A stretch of 64,000 bases of DNA from Pelodera strongyloides (taxonomy: Eukaryota > Nematoda > Chromadorea > Rhabditida > Rhabditidae): assembly GCA_036852015.1 (NCBI GenBank), contig JAANDG010000632.1, forward strand, positions 1 to 64,000, in the 5' to 3' direction. A model generated the notes under the pieces. It had not been told where the DNA came from. It searched no databases and saw only the letters and a list, made by a program, of their open reading frames with translations. The position numbers and the translations under genes were made by a program. Below are positions 1-12,136 of the stretch, piece after piece. The first letter of the stretch is position 1, and each line of letters starts with the position of its first letter.

Positions 1-273
1 CGGCTTTTGTTAAAAGATATTGCTATCACTTTTACGTATAATGATTCGGAACGATATGGTTATATATAGCACTTATTCCTTATTCCTTTTATACTTCCCA
101 TCTATTTTTAGTTTCAATATTTACACTTAGAATAGTATAAATTAGAGTTTACTTTTTGTTTTAATTGAAACATCGTTAAATAAATGCGTCAACTAACTTC
201 ACATTACACGACGGTGACGCATCAAGTTCCAACTTGTTTCAGTCATAATAATAAATAAGTATTAATGTTTCAG

Positions 274-3200
274 ACGGTGATCTTGTTACCTTGACGGATG
301 ACTCCGATCTTCTTTTGGCGCTGGGAAGCGAACCCACTCTTTTTGTGGAGGTACTATTGTTGATTTTGATTAATATTACTTCGTGGGTGTAAGTATCATG
401 GGGTTTGCAAGTATGCCAAAAACCGCGGTTTCCTTGCAAGTATCAATTCGCAAAATCGTGTGCTTTTTACACCAATTTACCGTAACTTTGACACATCCAC
501 ACTATAGAAAATCCGCCAACAAAGCAAATCATTTGTCGGACAAATGGTCTCGTGGCGATCGGTCGTAAAAACTGCCTGTAGATATGTTCGTGTAGTGCCA
601 AGATACGGTAAATTTTTCGATACTTGCAAGGAAAATCGGGCATACTTGCAAACCCCATCAACAAGTGGGTGTAAGTATCAACTAAGGGTGTAAGTATCAC
701 CAAGTGAAATGTACTCCGTGCATTCAAACCGTAGTAAACTAGTGTTTTAACTGGACCTGATGTTCTGAAGTATATTTACAGTATATTACGAAAAGATTAA
801 TAAGAATAAGACACGCTTTATTTTTTCATGTTTAGTTACATTCCTGATCACTAAGTTTAGCGCCTTTGCTTTTGTGTGTTGGTACTGAAATGAATTATGA
901 ATATCTATGTGTTAGCATCACGTATATTATCTCATTCATTATTATTTCAGGTCATTGTGGAATCCGAATCAGCTGCCTCCATTGCGGCGATTCAGGAGCA
1001 AATTGCATCCCTGCAGGTTAGATAAGATACTAGTCTTTAGTGCACTGCATGCTCTTTTGCATACGACCTAACGCCTAACGACCTTATGTAAAGAACATCT
1101 GTGAACAGCGGCATTTGATGGCACTCTCGTCTAACTCGCTGGTGGTTTGTATTATGGAGTTAATCGGTTTAAATTAATATATATATACTTTCTATTGTTA
1201 TTACCGTATGACGTAGGACCTAACGTGTTTTAGGACTATTTATGTTTTGTCCATGTCCCATTTTTTGTCATTCATCGATTGACATGGTCGTGGCTTTTTA
1301 TAAATATGATTTTCCATTCTAGCTCGCCGTCGAACGTCTTTCCGCTGCCGTTTCTAACATTGATTTGCCTGTGATTGATAGACATGGTGGACACCCAGCA
1401 GTTCCACAGGTAAATTTTGAATGAGTTTTTGCCCCTTTTTTATCAGCTCTTTAAAGCGAAATACCAGTCGGTTTTTGAAACACCTCGAGTAGACCAGCAT
1501 TCCTATACAGCTTATGCAAATGAACAAAATATAGCTAAATTCGAGCAACTTCGCATAAATATGTAAGAATTCAGCTGTCTACGATGCATTTCAAATTTTC
1601 AAAAACCGGCTGATATTTATCTTTAAGATGGTTTTGGTGCTTCATCACCCAATGTACATTTACCTCCGACACTCACAATTAAGAATAGTTCATAATTTGG
1701 GAGACGACGGGAGGAGACTTTACGTCAACGATGTGTATTCTTCGCCTTATTAGTTGTTAGCGTCGTCGTCACTGATCACAAGCTTGAAGCGTTTTTAACC
1801 CAAAACCCATACTTCATTCCAATTTTTTTGGTTTAAAGTTAGTATTAATGAATTATTATTATTTAAAATATTTACATAGTGTATCAATGATGTTTCGCCG
1901 AATGCACAAATACGGTCTCTACATATGGTAATGGTGGTAACTGGTAAGTTGCTTACACTTACAGTGCCTGCTCCTTTGGTCCTTTTTGAAAAATCCACAA
2001 TTTCAGCAGAATCTGCAGAACGGTGGTTGCGCGGCTTCTGCTGCCAGTGTTTCGGTTTCTGGAGCCGTAGGTGGTTTCTCTTACGATGCTCCAGCCCCGC
2101 CTTCTCCCATGCCATCGCCCACCCCTCAGGCACCCCCGCCCGCGACCATTCAACCTTCGCTTCATGAACAGGTATGAGTATCTTTGTTTGTGTAATTCAT
2201 GATAATAACAAATGTTGTTGCACGGAGGCACTGTTTATCTACAATTGAACAGAAAACATGAATACGGTAATACAGTTGATTTGTCTCGAGGTACCAACAT
2301 CTAGTATTTTTGGCTCCTTATTCCTTCCGTAGCAACACAGGTAGGAAGTTGTTATTTTAATTTTATATGTTGCTCCCTGAGCCTATATCGATAGCTATGT
2401 TAATTTCGTTTCTTCGTCTTCTAGGTGCTTCCGGACGGCCATCAATTGCGTCAACACTCCGTACCAACAGAGTCTGAGGTGGGGCTTCCTGTAGTTTGTA
2501 GTAGCTTAATTTTATTTGTTTGTATATTTATTATATATTATATCTAGTTATATTATTATTGTTTTGCAATTTTTGCTAGCGCTATAATTCTCCCTTTGGG
2601 GCAATATAAGAACGTTTGTTCCACTACCGTACCAGCTACCTGAAAGAAATATACACGGGCGACGGGCGTAGAGAGGTGCCGCAGTAATTTTTTTGTGTGT
2701 CCATATTTTTTCAAGCTAGAGCACCTACATATAGTACATATGAGATGTTAACAGTTTATTCCCAACTGGCTAAAGATGCATATAATAATAATAATAATTT
2801 ATGGACACATTATATATATATAAGTGTGCTTCATAAAAATGATGATAAGAAAGAGAGGTTGGCAAATAAAGCCACATGCAACAGCGATGTTGACGCCCAC
2901 CGGCCCACATGTGGCTGTATCTGCAATGTATACACCAGGCTATCAGTAAACCAAAAGAGCCATCTCGCTAGCACCGATGCTTCGAACGGAATATAGAGAA
3001 AGCGGGGATCATCAAGTGAATCAGCTTCATCCACTTTTGAGCTACTAACGGCTAACCTTCTTTCCCGCTTACGGTGCTTAACTTACAACTTGCTGTCCTT
3101 TTTGTAGTCGCAGTCGGTTCTTGGAGTTGAGGAGGAAATTCCTTTGGGAGCCGATGCGTCAGCCCTAGGAGAACCCCAACAGCAAGCGGTAAGATATAGA

Positions 3201-6200
3201 TATGCAGATTTTTTTGTGTTTTTGTAGTTTTCGGTGCGCCTATTTCTATCTATCTATTCCTCTTTTTCAAATGATGAGCAGATTCAAGGTATTCAACAGT
3301 TGTTTTGAAGGTTCAGTGTTTTATTAGTTTTCTGAAGAAAAAAACTGTATATGCGTTAGAGTGAATTCGCTGTATTTGCTTTTGGCGTTTTCAGTTGGCT
3401 CTTGGTTTTTTTAGGATTTAGGAGCTTTTTCTACGATTATGCAGTAAGGTAGAATGTATTGTCGTCTCTGGAGATTAAAACAAATGAAACAATCAATGTG
3501 AACTCAAAAAGATATATATGCACATTCGTTAATTTAGTTTATTTCGATCAAATTTTATCCTTGTTATAGTCCGCTCCCTACGCTGAGCCTACACCTCCGC
3601 ACCAGCAACAACAGGACTTTGGAACTCCACCCCAGTTCCACCAGCAGCAACAGCAGTTCCAGGTGAGCATGATTGTTAAGGACCTGCCAATTGGTATAAT
3701 TTTGGGTTTTGAGTCGCTTACGATTATTAGATATTTTTGTTCCTTACGTGTTAGATTAAATCAGCTGTGCCGTGTTGTGTCATCATTTTTTAGTATACTT
3801 GTAACTTGTAACTCGTGTTTTGCTGGTTCTTTGTGATTTACCGACATTTTTAGGCTCCTCCCAGCTCGATCCCATCTTTCCCGTCCGGACAGTCACCCGC
3901 TCCCGTTCAGGTAAGATTTATTGTCATTGATTGTATGCGAACAAGTAAACCTTACTAAGATACTGGTCTTGTGGGGCAGACATCAGACCAAGACCTTTCT
4001 TCACAAGTTCAGAGGCCTCCAGAGGCCATATTCACCACTCAATTCCCCATGGGGAATTCCCCGTCTTTTTCTCTGCCTGCGTGCCTCACTTTAGAATGCT
4101 ATTTTCTGTCCCCATGGAATATTTCCCCGAGGGAACTTAGTGGTGAATATGACCTCTGGTCTCCTTTATCCTTGACTCAGAACTTGATCTGATCTCTGAA
4201 GGATCATGGAGAACACTAGTGCGTGCCCATGACCAACTTTATTCCTTTTGTTTCACTGCACTGTGTGTTAGCTCTAGAGACATGTTATTGGGACTAGGCC
4301 CTTTTTGGTTCTATCTTGTTCGATGTACTTGAGTGTTTGTAAGTAGTGGAAACAAAGCTCTATGCAGTGTTCGTCTAACAACTGGTCTGGTCATGCTTGG
4401 GTACAAAAAATACTACACTTTTCACTTTACTGTTTTTCTATTTTCTTAGTCACTTATATTTTTGTTTTTGTTGCAGAGCTTCGCCCCGCCTCCTCAGCAA
4501 CAGCAGTCCGGATATGAGCCCGCTCCTCCCGCTCCACAGCACCAGTATCCACCAACCTCGGAGCATCAGTTTGCTCCCCATCCGCCTCAGCCGCAGCAAC
4601 ATCAGCAATTTGCCCCGCCTCCACAGCAACAACAGCAGCAGTTTGCCCCCGCCCCGCCCACTTTTGGAGGTTTGGTTTTTTAGTTTATAAATTTTGATGT
4701 CTGGGTTTTCGAGTTATCATGCGCGCTTAATCCAAAGTCGGGATTTGTAGCTGAGTCTTTAGGGAAGATTTTTAATGCTTGGAATTTTCAGTGCATCCGT
4801 GCATCGCAACTTGTATGAATGATTAATGATTTCTTCTTTAAATCTTTTTTACGCTTCAAGAGCGTGCACCTTTATTCAAGGGTGAAAATACAGTTTCATT
4901 GTTTGCTTATGACATGTGCCGCAGACGCAGAGGTCCTGAGCAGTAGGCGCCGAGTTCCAGATGACAAATTGACAAATTGCTCGACGTCTTCGGGCGTCTG
5001 TTCTTGTTGTTATTGTAACTTTGCCCACTGATTGTTTCCATTCAGCTCCCGGAGCCCAACCCACTCCTCCTCACGGATCCGTGTGCTCGACACCCGCGCC
5101 TCAACCTCCTCAGCAACAACAACAACAACAGTTTGCTCCTCCTCCCAACTTTGCTCCCGGAGCACCCGCGCCCGGACCCGGACAGTTTGCTCCTCAGGTC
5201 TGGTATCATTTTTCTTGAAGACAACAATCCTTACTTATAGTTTTGGAGTTTCGTTACTTTACTTCATATACTGTTCTAGTCTTGCAGTTTATAACTGTTA
5301 GTGTATCGAAAAGAGCTAGCACTTTTGGCTCGGCCTAGTGTCTGACTTGGCAACCGTCTTTCCAAATATTCCTTCTTTCTTCAGGCACCGCCGTCGAGTA
5401 TGGCAGGTGGTTTCGCTCCTCCTGGTCAGGCCCCGCCCCCTGGAGCGTACGGACCTCCCGGAGCATTCCCGCCCTCTGGAAATCAGGTTAGCGGAATTTG
5501 ATTGGCCCAGATCGATATCATTACCACAGTTTGAATACACCAATGTGTTGTTTTTCGAAACGTTATTTTTCTTTACCTGCTAGAATCTGAGTTTATTCCG
5601 TATTTAGAGGATATTTATTCGGATTGCTTCTTGTTTTTGAGTAGATGTTATGCCCAAGAAGCCGGGTTGACGATTTTGTCATTGTAAGTAAAATTACACA
5701 TATAGGCGCCGCCTGCTGAACCTAACCATCCTGGACAGCAACAGCCGTCCCAGTTCCCTCCATCGAGCTTTGCTCCAATTGGTGGTCCCGGACAGATGCC
5801 ACCGGCCTCGTTCGCCCCGGCAGGACAAGCTCCCCCGAGGTGATTCTTGTTTTTTTTTACTGGTGTACGGTACGGTATTACTGTAGATGGCGGATGGACA
5901 AAAGGGTTCTAGGGTGGTACTGTAGATGGCAGTCGGTCATAAAGGTATTCGAGTGTGCTAGTCCTGACCTAATTGTTACGGAACATCATTATGGCCAACG
6001 TATTGATTGAACCGTACCCCTGAGTCCGTATTCACCAACACACAGGGCGCTCCCCCTAGACGCACGAACGCTCTGAATACGTTCTGCTCTCGTACTCTCT
6101 ACGTACTCTTTAGCTCCCTGGGGAGGAGAGGGAGGGCTCCCTGAGTGTTGGTGAATTTGGCCTCAGGATCGCTCATGCTCGCGAACAATGCTTTTGCATT

Positions 6201-6440
6201 ACGCATGGCGCTAGTGTACCTGTGCCTACAAAGTTGGTAAAGGATTTGTTGTAGTTTATTATGAAAATGCATGATGATTGTGAAAAAGCATCGTATTACA
6301 GGTTCCCTCCCGCTGGAGGAATCGCGCCTCCACCTATGCCACCCATGGGCGCCCCACCAATGGGAGCGGGCCCGCCCGGTGGTAATCCTTTCCAACGTGG
6401 GCCTGCGATGCCGTACCGTCAGTCACCTTATCAGCACTAG
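274..6440 (+). CDS. tfg-1: TFG-1 homologue (Trk-fused gene protein), 5' end outside window
   Basis: TFG organises COPII vesicle export at ER exit sites through an N-terminal PB1 domain, a coiled coil and a Pro/Gln-rich tail. Thirteen exons are readable: 274-350, 951-1016, 1323-1409, 2007-2171, 2426-2478, 3108-3188, 3570-3662, 3854-3910, 4477-4669, 5046-5197, 5385-5486, 5706-5839 and 6302-6440 (TAG). The first visible exon encodes the end of the PB1 fold ([16 protein letters not shown], then LFVE). Exons 2-3 encode a short coiled coil ([18 protein letters not shown]). The rest is low-complexity [10 protein letters not shown] sequence ending YRQSPYQH, as in TFG tails. Acceptors and phases agree throughout. 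The start and most of PB1 lie upstream of base 1. SEC31-like Pro-rich proteins were considered, but the PB1 plus coil order fits TFG better. Confidence 0.85.
398..658. repeat. MITE-like inverted-repeat element (GGGGTTTGCAAGTATG ends)
   Basis: The ends are inverted copies of ATGGGGTTTGCAAGTATGCC, in the TFG intron at 351-950. The flanks also repeat GGGTGTAAGTATCA (about 387 and 669). Related ends occur at 11793, 34198, 42088, 45934 and 46190. No coding capacity. Confidence 0.75.
1451..1626. repeat. TTAA-bounded MITE, family A copy
   Basis: Starts TTAAAGCGAAATACCAG and ends with the inverse TTTATCTTTAA. The interior has the family pattern TTTTTGAAACAC...ATGCAAATGAAC...CAAAAACCGGC. It lies in a TFG intron. 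This is the most abundant repeat in the window. Confidence 0.75.
4022..4160. repeat. MITE, family V (CCATATTCACCACTCAATTC)
   Basis: Terminal inverted repeats read GAGGCCATATTCACCACT at the left and AGTGGTGAATATGACCTC at the right. Full-length relatives lie at 16606-16740 and 57350-57478. It is inside a TFG intron. Confidence 0.8.
4851..5005. repeat. Dispersed repeat W, copy 1
   Basis: About 150 bp starting ACGCTTCAAGAGCGTGCACC and ending CTCGACGTCTTCGGG, inside a TFG intron. A closely similar copy lies at 37959-38108 in a CDT1 intron. It contains a CGTCGAG/CTCGACG inverted pair. Confidence 0.75.
6022..6166. repeat. MITE-like element with CCGTATTCACCAACAC ends
   Basis: Inverted ends TATTCACCAACAC and GTGTTGGTGAAT enclose about 145 bp in the last TFG intron. 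The ends resemble family V (ATTCACCACT), but the interior differs. Confidence 0.6.
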
Positions 6441-7405
6441 ACAGACCTAGGTGATGATTCATCCATAGCGGCCGTTGTGACGAACTTTAGCGGTTAATTT
6501 GATCCCTTTGCACTGTTTTTATTGTAATTAACGCTCTTTTTACGAGCCCTTGGCGGTCTTCCTGCCCCTGCCTAGTAGCCATTTTTCATATCCTTTTGCG
6601 TGATGACTATGACTTGTATTAGATATTTATTGTTCTCAGTGTTTTGGCTGAGGCACGGGATTCTATATCCGTTTGTATTGTTTGGAGCTTGTCGGGGTGC
6701 AGTGCGCATGGAAAACAATGAACTTGGTATCAGTGACATTGTATCCCCGAGAAACTTTAATCGTATCTAATTCTGTGGCATTCGAAATGTGATTTTCCTA
6801 CCCAATTTTAGTCTTTGGTTTCTTCTTTTTATTGCTGTGTGAAAGGGGGTGGATGATGGTTGATTAGAATTAGGATATACTCAAATAGACCTAAAACTTA
6901 TCCCTCCCCTTTGCACGTTTTCTCCACACTAGCATGATAAATTACTAGTTCTTTTTTTCTATCCCCATTGTAGAGCGATCATAAATTCTATAGTAATATA
7001 CTTTATTTATTTATTTATTCATAAATTATCTGTTTTTGTTGCGGATATGGTGTATGCGTGTGATATGGTATGGTGTGGAGTCGTTGTGTTTACCCATACC
7101 GTAGGAAAATTTGCGTAAATAGATGGGTTGGATATAACGATTTCACCAAGAGCAGTTCTGAATAAAGTTTTATCGATTGGTGATGTTGTTGGGAGTTTGG
7201 GTTTTGTGCCTGATTGGTATCTTCGTTTGTAGTCATCAGGCTACTTGATGTAAATTCCGACGTATGGCTTTTAAACTGGCTTGTTCTGAAGCACTTAAGG
7301 TTTGACAGAACCAAGAGAACTTCTAGGTTGTGTTTTATGTGGAATGGTATTCGACACTCCGTATACGTCATTGCAGTGTATTCGACACTCCGTATACGTT
7401 ATTAA
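6441..7405. other. Spacer between TFG-1 and SPT3
   Basis: Holds the presumed TFG 3' UTR, AT-rich, with ATTTATTTATTTATTC near 7006 and an AATAAA at 7161-7166. A direct repeat of TATTCGACACTCCGTATACG occurs twice, about 30 bp apart (7350 and 7380), just before the SPT3 start. No further gene seen. Confidence 0.5.
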
Positions 7406-10400
7406 ATGGGAAGCGTTTGGGATATCGTGGAGACGGGTTTGCCGTGGGACTGTGCTGAAGAAAGGATTGTGGGAAGTGAGTTTGAGTTTCAGCATATGGT
7501 TTATTGAACATGTAGAATAATATACTTAAAAAAAAATAGGTTACACTTCATAGTTTTGTGGTGTTATTTATGACATACAATAGCTGAAACTGGAATGGGA
7601 AAAGAGTTGGAGTACTGTATTTCAGGTAAGGCACCGGCTTCGAAACGTCGTAAGAGAGGTGGAGGTTCCCAAAAGCAAAAAGGAAATGAGGATGTGAATG
7701 AAGTGCCGAAAATCGAAGAAAACATGGAAATGTTGAATGCGAGGTGATTTAGGGATCCTTAAAGCGAAATACCGGCTGGTTTTTGAAACACATCGTGTTG
7801 ACCAGCATTCCTATGCAGCGTATGCAAATGAACATAAATTGGAAATCGAGCTAAATTGGAGCAAACTAGCACTACGTAGAAATTCAGTTGTCCACGGTGC
7901 GTTTCAAAAACCGCTTTGTGCGCTGCTGTTTTGTTGTTATCGAACGGACTACGGTATATTCCATAACTTTGAGTTATTCCGCAGAGGCGCTGAGCATCAA
8001 AGGCGACGAGCTGGATGTGCTCCATGTTTTCTGACAAATTTCCCGGTTTTTTTTAGGTTGGGATTGGACGGCTTGAAGCAGTTTGTTATATAGTGCTCCT
8101 CATATGTATTTAGACGTTGTGTTTTAAAAGTCTAGAATCCATGATGTTTTCTTTTGCAGAAGTTTTGTTTCTTGTTAGTTCCTGTTGTATCCCTTAGGTT
8201 TATCCAAAACAACCTTACTTAGGTACCGTGACGTGGTTCGTCAGATGATGTTCTGTGCCGGTGATAGTGAGTACCCCCTGGATGAGAATGTGACACTTGT
8301 CTATGAGATGGTACGCACGCAGCTCATACTTCTGCTGACCGATGCGTATACGACGTCGACGGAAAGGGGGTTAGTGGACTTTGGTTTGTTGGATTTTTTA
8401 GTGTTTATCTTTTTGGGAGAGTTCTCTGTGTGTCATAAGGGTCTTATACATTATGAGAAACTGAATTTTGAAGACACAATAAAGAGATCGAAGTCGACCA
8501 ATTAGTGCACCTGAAAAGTCTTACTTGAAACATCGTGTTTTTCATAATCCTAATTTCTGTTAATGCGAAATACCGGCCGTTCTTTGAAACACATCGAGTT
8601 CACTAGCATTCTTATGCAGCTTATGCAAATGAACATAATTTAGAATAAAAAATCGAGCTAAATTCGAGTAAATTAGCATTCATACCTAAGAATTCAGTTT
8701 TCCGCGATGCGTTTCAAAAACCGGCCGCTATTTCACTTTAACACATTATGGACAATACAGTTGTGGCCTGTGAAACGCGTAGGTTTAGGTATTATGAAAT
8801 AATGATAATATTTTATTATTTTTATTATGTAAACGCCTGGTCTTTTGGATGTACCTCTCGTACTTCTTGAGTGAATTATGCTTGTGCATGCCATTGTTCA
8901 AGACGAAAATGTAAAGTGTAAGTGTAAATTATGTATTCTAGCAGTGATGTTATCGAGTGTCTCGATTTGTTGTTCCATATGCGCCGGAGAGAGGACATTT
9001 TATGTCGACTAGTGAAACTCGCACAGGTACTTTGACTCGTTGACAACTTTCTTTGCAAAGTAACCTACTTTATAATTCAGAAGTCCATATTATTCATACT
9101 AACAGTGACTTACTACCATTATGCATTTCACGGAGTAGTTGTTGGTGCGGTTACTGTCTTCTGTAATTTTTTTGAAGCTTGGGTTATTCTGCACTTGTAA
9201 AAGTTCAAAAAGAAAACTTGTAGTCATGAATTCATGTGAGCTGAAATGCGTAGTCGGTAGTATGTGGCCCACGGCATGATGAATGTACAGCATCTGCCAA
9301 TACCATCATACATATCATTCTGGGTTTTGTTTTCTGATGCGGAAATACGTACTGGATAGTTTGTAATTCTTACTGCTACAGGCCTTAATGTCTAACCACA
9401 ACTACAGGCGGCGATGAGCATCACTGCAATTGGAAAAGAGTGCGGAGACGACGCGGAGACGGAGAACACTATATCCTCCGCTGATGATGATACGGTGACG
9501 GATGCGGATAATGAGCGGCTGCGTAATTTGGAGGAGGATGCGTAAGTTGAGCTTTGTAGCATTTTCGGCTCTATTCAAGAATAGCCGTCCCAAGAAAGTA
9601 TAGCCGTCCCAAGATTCTCAACCGTCCCATGGAGAGGCCAACCGTCCCATGGCGGGGCCAACCGTCCCAAGAAAGTATAGCCGTCCCATAAAAAAATAAC
9701 CGTCCCATAAAAAAATAGCCGTCCCAATAAGAAATAAAACCGTACCAAAGAATTGAATGTGCAGTACATGAAAACATCGATCTCAACAAATTTTTTATTT
9801 CTGGTCAGCATTCAAAAGCTAGTTAAAATCCGTAGTTATTGGCTATCTCAAGTAATAAGTGATTTAAAATCTTTTCCTTATGCACGCGTCTGAACATATA
9901 ATTATAGAGGTAAGATGGGAGCAGTTCTTCGCTGGTACCGTACAGATGTTTCATAGAACGTTTCAAAGCACCCCATGTAGCCTCGATGCTTTGGGTATGC
10001 ACTGCCGGGTCAGAAGGGTTGACAAAGTGCGTCGTATGGTTGACCCAACGGTGATCATATTGCTGCTGCAAGGTGTTGACGTTACCGTAAGCAGCCCATC
10101 CGTCGGAGACTACGATGCTTCCTAAAAACTTGAATGTACATATCCGCCAACAATATATGTATATGTTACCAAATCCGCACTACCACCTGCATACAATTAC
10201 ATAAAGTTTGAAAAAAATGATATTCATAAGGGGCTACCTGGCCGAATATGTGCGGCAATTAGAGGCAGCAACGTCGCAGCGTCCCTCTTGTCGACAACCA
10301 TCATTGCAACCTTGCTCGTGCCACGCTCTATCATACCAAACACCCAAATTGCCGGACGCAAAAGTTGGACGCAAAAAATTCACATGGGACGGTTGGCCTC

Positions 10401-12136
10401 TCTATGGGACGGTTGGCCCCGCCATGGGACGGTTGGCCTCTCCATGGGACGGTTGGCCTCTCCATGGGACGGCTATACTTTTTTGGGACGGTTGGCCTCT
10501 CCATGGGACGGTTGGCCTCTCCATGGGACGGCTATACTTTCTTGGGACGGCTGTTCTTGAATAGAGCCGCATTTTCTACATTTAGGTGTGCCCCAGAGAG
10601 CCGCTTGATTTTAACCATTATTATTGTAGTGTGTAAGGGTAGTTCGGTTTATTTGATGTGCGGTAGCTGAATCTTCTGTGTTTTCGTGTAATAATTACTG
10701 TGGCCTATCCGACTTCATATTATGCTGACGTAACCGGCTTCTAAATATTTCTTTCCAGCATCCTGTCCTACAATGAAAACAACGTATATGATCAGATTTG
10801 CTCAGTGATCGACCATTTGCGTTTGTCAAAGAGTGCTGAAGATATTGAGGTTTGATTATTATTCTAGTTTATTTTGTTGATGTATAACTTGACATAACAT
10901 TTATTACGATAACAAAATGCTTCACAAGTTTTGTCAATATTATACCATTATCAAAGAATAAAGCTGCAGTACATGAATACTGTACTGTGTGCAGTGTGCA
11001 GTGTCCTATGGTTACTTCCTTCTAGGTAAACATAGTGAAACTGTTTATGCAATCCAGTCTTGTGTGTACCGTGGGTATTCTCAAAGTTAGCAAAGCCACT
11101 GTGTTTTGAGAAATCGATTAAACTTCATACAGAACCTAGACGATCACATTGGAAACCGACGTGCGAAGCGCCGAGCAAAACGAACTCAATTGATGGACGT
11201 GGACCTATACGAACGATTTGTTGAAGCGCGCACGGCGACTTTTTCAACCATAAATCCGAGGCACATTGTGAAAAGGTACATTCCGTGTTTCCTATTTTAC
11301 GGTAGTTTTGCCTTTCGTCAAAGCGACGAAGATTTCCACGGCTTTCTGAAGCGGCATCTCAAGCGCGTTCTATTTTACTTGTTTCAGAGAAACTGAAGCT
11401 GCGTCCTTTCGATATTGGTTAGGAAACCCGCCGCTTGAGCTAGGATGTATATTTGTGCTGAGTTTTGTGGCTAAGGAAGTTGTTACACAGGTAAATTTAT
11501 GAATACTCATTTTCTATTTTACACTCTCTTGCAGTCTCTGGCCAGTAAATGTAATAATGTGTTGGATTTGGTGGACAGATGTAGTAACGTGAAGTAGAAT
11601 GCTTGGTCAAGTTCATGTATTTCGTCGTCTAAGTTAGTTCTCCTGCTTTTCAGATTGTTGATTTTGCATCTCGAATTGCGGCTGACATACTGATCACGGA
11701 AAATCGACGCATGAGGAAAGAAAAGGTAAGGTGGTTGTTGAAATCATATTGTTGAATGTTACACGAGTTCACAGACTCTGTACGTCACTGGTTTCCAAGT
11801 ATCCCAAAAATTCGGTGTTTTTCTATCAATACTACCGTATTTCTGCACGAAACCTGCATATATAATATGAAAAATTAAAAAATATTATCGTGTAGTTCCA
11901 AAATACTGTAAATTTTCACCATACTTGTACATACTATTACTAGCCGTTGATACACCATAACACCCATCGTGTACATGCATCATTTTCAGCCACGTCCCCT
12001 AACATCAGAAGATCGAGCAGAATATATAGATGTAGGAACTCTATCGCCCCTCCATTACACGACAGCACTCACACGGACGGCCACGCTGCACACTGGACGA
12101 AACTTTTTGTTTGGAATTTGTGGACCGCCAACATAA
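7406..12136 (+). CDS. SUPT3H: SPT3 homologue (SUPT3H), SAGA histone-fold subunit
   Basis: SPT3 helps SAGA deliver TBP to promoters. Ten exons join in phase: 7406-7741 (spliced as 7406 to about 7475 plus 7627-7741), 8223-8369, 8942-9026, 9408-9541, 10759-10849, 11133-11275, 11388-11490, 11654-11725 and 11990-12136 (TAA). The start exon encodes MGSVWDIVETG and exon 2 a basic linker (SKRRKRGGG). The histone-fold core is YRDVVRQMMFCAGDSEYPL, then LVYEMVRTQLILLL and FHMRRREDILCRLVKLAQ, matching the SPT3 pattern of QMMF, E.VR.Q and RRDK. The C-terminal half (NLDDHIGNRRAKRRAKR, ERFVEARTATFS, FVAKEVVTQIVDFA) fits the conserved SPT3 C-terminal region. The intron at 9542-10758 carries a Merlin element. 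The exact start is less certain than the core. The gene converges on eIF3E, with 447 bp between the stop codons. Confidence 0.85.
7759..7918. repeat. Family A MITE, right end degraded
   Basis: Begins CCTTAAAGCGAAATACCGGC and carries GAAACACATCG and ATGCAAATGAACATAAATT. The right arm stops at CAAAAACCGCTTTG. It lies in an SPT3 intron. Confidence 0.7.
8570..8741. repeat. Family A MITE with TTAA at both ends
   Basis: Left TTAATGCGAAATACCGGCC and right GGCCGCTATTTCACTTTAA are inverted copies. It lies in the SPT3 intron at 8370-8941. Confidence 0.8.
9567..10568 (-). mobile_element. Merlin-superfamily DNA transposon, deleted derivative
   Basis: A 1002-bp element. Its inverted ends read GGCTCTATTCAAGAATAGCC on the left and, in reverse, GGCTCTATTCAAGAACAGCC on the right. 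It is flanked by a perfect 8-bp direct repeat, GCATTTTC, at 9559-9566 and 10569-10576. An 8-9 bp target duplication is typical of Merlin. Subterminal regions hold many copies of AACCGTCCCATGGAGAGGCC in opposite orientation at the two ends. The interior encodes the C-terminal part of a Merlin/ISXO2-like DDE transposase on the minus strand. It sits in an SPT3 intron and so should be spliced out. Confidence 0.88.
9823..10373 (-). pseudogene. Merlin (ISXO2/IS1016-like) transposase, N-terminally truncated
   Basis: Two exons read on the minus strand, about 10373-10238 and 10121-9823, with intact splice sites (CCAG|GTAGCC and TTTTTAG|GAAGC) joining in phase. Recognisable blocks are WVFGMIERGTSKVAMM, DKRDAATLLPLI, IVVSDGWAAYGN (second catalytic Asp), WVNHTTHFVNP, HTQSIEATW (catalytic Glu) and the C-terminal YLYNYMFRR. 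Merlin transposases have an earlier IDE(S/T)KF-type block with the first catalytic Asp. It is absent here because the repeated terminal region begins directly upstream. The copy is therefore not expected to be active by itself, although the remaining frame is open. Confidence 0.85.
11785..11945. repeat. Degenerate element of the GTTTCCAAGTAT family
   Basis: GGTTTCCAAGTATCCCAAAA at the left and GTAAATTTTCACCATACTTG at the right flank an interior (ACCGTATTTCTGCACGAAAC, GTGTAGTTCCAAAATAC) shared with 42088, 45934 and 57600. It lies in the last SPT3 intron. Confidence 0.55.

Noticed and set aside
9571..10564. Possible CRISPR-like array of CCGTCCCATGG repeats
   Set aside because: The repeats are inverted at the two ends of a transposon with target duplication, spacers are absent, and the genome is eukaryotic.
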